Source: Labia minor | Taxonomy: Eukaryota > Arthropoda > Insecta > Dermaptera > Spongiphoridae | DNA: 64,000 nt | Direction: 5' to 3' | Assembly: GCA_963082975.1 (NCBI GenBank) | Contig: OY720345.1 | Span: 30,698,611 to 30,762,610, forward strand | In this document: positions 61,076 through 64,000 of the stretch, piece after piece | Numbering within the stretch: position 1 is the first letter of the stretch | Layout: every line of letters begins with the position of its first letter | Made by a program: the position numbers and the translations under genes | The notes under the pieces: generated by a model | What the model saw: only the letters and a program-made list of their open reading frames with translations | Databases searched by the model: none | What the model was told of the DNA's origin: nothing

Positions 61076-61372
61076 CAGTGGTTCCCATGCTTATTTGGTC
61101 AAGCGCCCTCTTTGAAGGAAAAAATTTAATCAGCGCCCCCTGAAATTAACTTGTTTTAATTTTAATAACAATTAAACAGAAAGGTCTATGTACTTATTCG
61201 CAAAATATTATAATAAAGGTGAAAATTTGAAATTATTATCTATTTATTGAACTCAGAATAGAAAAGTAATATACAAGTAATTTTCCCTACATATAGCTGT
61301 GGCCATCACACCGCCCCCTGGATCATTGCAGCACCCACGATTGGGCGGCACCGCCCACTTTGGGAATCACTG
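61076..61372. mobile_element. hAT-type MITE (second subfamily)
   Basis: Ends CAGTGGTTCCCATGC and TTTGGGAATCACTG. Flanks aactaatt (61068-61075) and aactattt (61373-61380) match at 7 of 8 bases. The body has gcgccccctgaaatt and caccgccccctggatc words and differs from the 10.5/23.5 kb MITEs. Confidence 0.87.
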
Positions 61373-61380
61373 AACTATTT

Positions 61381-62231
61381 AATAAATTAAATAATAAAAT
61401 CTTAAGTATTCAGATATAATAAGTAATTTATTTGAATAAATGAATTCAATGATTTTTAATTCTTTTAAAGGAATATAAAATTAGTAAAATGTTTTATTTT
61501 TTATTATTATTAATTATATTAAGTATTATTCATAAACTTATTTATGAAATACTGCTTAATAAAACTTTAAAATTAAATTAAAGCAAAAAATTATTATCTT
61601 AATTCCACGAATAAGATCTTTAAAATGATATTTAAGATAATAATAAGTGAATTTAACCTACAAAATTTCTACTAAACACTTGAAGTTTATAGTAATAGTT
61701 TAGTTCTATATTATATACATTATGAAGGTATATAAAAGAAAAAGAGAGAGATGGAGAGAGGTATAAAATTGAAATATATGACAAGATATATTGATATAAA
61801 CATATAGAGGGTGAGTGAAAGAAAAAAAACATACACGAAATGACATTTTAGATTGAAAATAAATATAAAATAAAATAGTAAAAAAAGAGGGAGATATTTG
61901 ATATAAACCGGGCAGGCGGGGCAGCAGCCAGCGAAACTGACATTCATAGCAATCCAATAATCATAGAAAAGGGGTCGGGATAAAAAAAAAACAGAAAAGA
62001 GATAGTATAGTAAGACAAGTTGACGATATCAACTCATAAATCATCTGTTTAAAACCTCTTTTTATATTCTATGACAATTTCTCATCTTTTCGCTCTGTTT
62101 CAAAATAAATAAATATATAAATAAAAATATTATAGATGTAAGTTTTGTTTTCAAATTAATCTAATAAAATTAAAAATCAATGAATAATTTGATTAAAATA
62201 ATATAAGGTTTAAAAAGATATATATAAACAT
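61381..62231. other. gene-free stretch
   Basis: AT-rich. A balanced patch at 61905-61985 (accgggcaggcggggcagca, gccagcgaaactgacattca) has overlapping minus-strand frames with Cys-rich text, which I do not recognise. Confidence 0.35.
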
Positions 62232-62660
62232 AGATGTGAGGCATGGTCTATGACCTTAGGTGATGAGAGTAGATTTAGAGTGTTTGAGAATAGGAATCTG
62301 CGAAGCATTTATGGGCCAATAAAAGATGAGGTCACCGGGGAATGGCGGAGATTGCATAACTAGGAATTGCATGACCTCTATGCATCTCCAGATATAGTCA
62401 GAATTATAAAATCGAGAAGGCTGCGGTGGGTAGGACAATTGGTTAGAATGGGAGAAGATAGAATGGCGAAAATTATATTGTTAGGGAGACCGAGTGGGAA
62501 ACATCCGCATGGAAGACCAAGGATGCGGTGGGTGGATAATATGGGAAAGGATGTGAGAGAGATGGGAGAGGATAGGCACTAGATTGTTGTGGCTCAGAAT
62601 AGGAATATTTGGAGCGGTGTGGTTGCTGCGGCCAAGAACTTTAGAGCCACAGAGATAGAT
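62232..62660 (+). pseudogene. non-LTR retrotransposon reverse transcriptase C-terminus
   Basis: A single reading frame runs RCEAWSMTLGDESRFRVFEN, RNLRSIYGPIKDEVTGEWRR, LHN*ELHDLYASPDIVRIIK, SRRLRWVGQLVRMGEDRMAK, then GRPSGKHPHGRPRMRWVDNM and EDRH*IVVAQNRNIWSGVVA. The order CEAW, FE..LR.IYGP, SRRLRW.G...RM and GRP..RW.DN is the C-terminal region of LINE-type polymerases common in invertebrates. Only two nonsense codons (62361-62363, 62580-62582) break it, and the frame is otherwise intact. Upstream endonuclease and polymerase core are absent (5' truncation). It ends in a gatagatagatatatata tail. A second copy is inside the Helitron at 37262-37558. LINE clade not determined. Confidence 0.9.
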
Positions 62661-63001
62661 AGATATATATATATAAATAGGATGTTGCAGAAAAGTAACA
62701 AGTATAAATGATAATGATTAACTTTTATTTTAGCACTTTTGTGAGAAAATGTTTTCATAAAACAATAAAAACCAAGTAAATGTCGTATGTTGTTCAATTA
62801 ATAAGGAATCTATATTCAGAAACCTCATTGGATGCTTTTCTATTTTGTTGGAAGTCTACAAACATTCAGGAATGCAAATTTGCTCTTTTCCACGAAAAGA
62901 CAATTGGTTATAAAATACAAATTTCGATGAGATCCTTTTTATATATTTGTTTAAAATTTTATTGATTTTGATACCTAGTAAAAATGAGAATGCATTTGAT
63001 A
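62661..63001. other. gene-free spacer between LINE tail and Helitron
   Basis: A/T-rich with a slightly balanced patch at 62800-62930. The frame there (61 codons) has no known domain. Confidence 0.4.
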
Positions 63002-63600
63002 TCTATATAATTAAACGACTACGCAATCCTAAACTCCTTCTGAACGGCTGCAGGCTTCTTAATGGTTCGGGTATCATTAGAACTGTCATAACCCAAGGAT
63101 AAGTTATAAGGTTGAAAATTTCAAAAATCCGTTCCAAAGTTATGGGCAAAAAACCGACCCAGATAAACAACTTTCTAAGTGGCGCCTCTGGTGGCTCATT
63201 TAAGAAGTTGACACACAATATAAAATTATTAATTCTAGAAATTTTCATACAAAGAATGTTTATAATAACTATTTAAATTTTTATTTTAAGTTTTAATATT
63301 CTATAATATTAAAAGTAAGATTAAATTAAATTATATAAATTGAATATAACTCCTAATTGATTAATTATATTTTCTAAAACAAAGTAGGTAATATTTTAAA
63401 TTTTTATTTTTATATAAATTTATATTTTGAAAAATAGTGCAATTTACAAATTTGAGTAAAAACGAAAATCCAAAATAAAGAAAGAATATACTGATTGAAT
63501 TAGAATGAAAATGAATTAACCTTTCGCATACAGACTTTTAACAAATTACTATGTATTACATCGGGGGTACAGGAGGCAGAGTTCCCTATTGAATTCCTAG
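63002..63600 (+). mobile_element. Helitron-like non-autonomous element, copy 4
   Basis: Starts TCTATATAATTAAACGACTA after an A at 63001 and ends ttcCTAG before a T at 63601. The body repeats gcaatcctaaactccttctg, gttccaaagttatgggcaaa, gtggcgcctctggtggctca and a pre-terminal tgtattacatcgggggtaca block. The terminal hairpin is worn. The minus-strand frame over 63003-63248 is a repeat by-product shared with copy 1. Confidence 0.78.
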
Positions 63601-64000
63601 TTGAAATAAATTTTGTTTATCATCAAGTAGTGATAATTATTTTATTTACTAAATAAATCTTTTTAATAATTTTTATTTTATTTCAATTAGAATTTTCTTT
63701 GATTTTTTATCTTAAATCACAAAGAAATACTTCTTGTCATTTATTTTTTTATTGAATTTTATTTTTATGTTTAAAACTAGATTAGATTTGAATTTTCAAA
63801 TTTAATTGTTGGTTTCTTGTATTGTTTATTATTTATGACTTGTTTATATATAAATTTTGATATTTAAAATAAAATGAAAACATAATAATTATACAATAAA
63901 TAAAATTTAATTTTTTATTAGTCGATGGTGTCCATTGATACTAGACAAATGAAATGAAAAAAAATCTTTCAGTGTACACAAAAAGACAAAAAAAAAGAAT
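63601..64000. other. gene-free AT-rich end of window
   Basis: A/T-rich, nothing recognised. Confidence 0.5.

Noticed and set aside
61905..61985. Possible Phox2 first exon on the minus strand (YDYWIAM..., Cys-rich)
   Set aside because: The translation lacks the YSYLN and SCMAG-type motifs of Phox2 first exons, and the frame runs into A/T text without a donor site I trust.

Overview
This window is AT-rich animal nuclear DNA. It has long tracts of (TA)n, (GA)n, (CAA)n and poly-A/T, no bacterial-style gene packing, and one spliced exon in 64 kb. I can defend one host protein-coding segment: on the minus strand at 47368-47564 is the middle exon of a Phox2-type paired-like homeobox gene. It carries the N-terminal flank and residues 1-46 of the homeodomain, bounded by good splice sites. 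Both intron positions and phases match the three-exon layout of vertebrate PHOX2B as I remember it. The EEIAMKIDL wording inside the homeodomain and the mix of mobile elements suggest an invertebrate, most likely an arthropod. I cannot name the species. I found neither the first nor the last Phox2 exon here, so the introns probably exceed about 16 kb upstream and 47 kb downstream.

The rest is intron or flanking DNA full of short, mostly non-autonomous mobile elements. The groups are: (1) a palindromic foldback MITE in five copies, each with an 8-bp target duplication (172, 12315, 24364, 44262, 46232); (2) mariner deletion derivatives, three of them sharing one internal junction (16.5, 21.2 and 27.9 kb) and one rearranged (6.0 kb), plus a fragment of a different mariner at 2.0 kb; (3) hAT elements: a 1180-bp copy at 26.2 kb that keeps only the transposase C-terminus, and small CAGTG...CACTG MITEs at 10.5, 23.5 and 61.1 kb; (4) Helitron-like elements with A|TC...CTAG|T borders at 31.2, 36.7 and 63.0 kb and a worn copy at 19 kb; (5) 3' ends of a non-LTR retrotransposon at 37.3 and 62.2 kb; (6) a TTAA-flanked GC-rich palindrome at 54.7 kb; (7) tRNA-like and SINE-like fragments; and (8) three unclassified dispersed families, called G, R and S below. 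G carries paired TGACGTCA sites exactly 20 bp apart in every full copy.

Nesting gives a relative age order. A hAT MITE sits inside an S element at 10.5 kb. Near 36.7-38.2 kb a G element appears to be split by a Helitron that itself contains a LINE 3' end.

Between the repeats are islands of more balanced, non-repetitive sequence (for example 6.66-6.87, 8.65-9.1, 15.0-15.4, 18.25-18.7, 20.3-20.9, 28.6-29.1, 38.7-39.1, 51.03-51.21, 53.06-53.6 and 60.2-60.6 kb). Some carry GAGAG clusters, E-boxes or paired TAAT motifs. They are the best places to look for Phox2 regulatory DNA, but that function is inferred only from composition and position.
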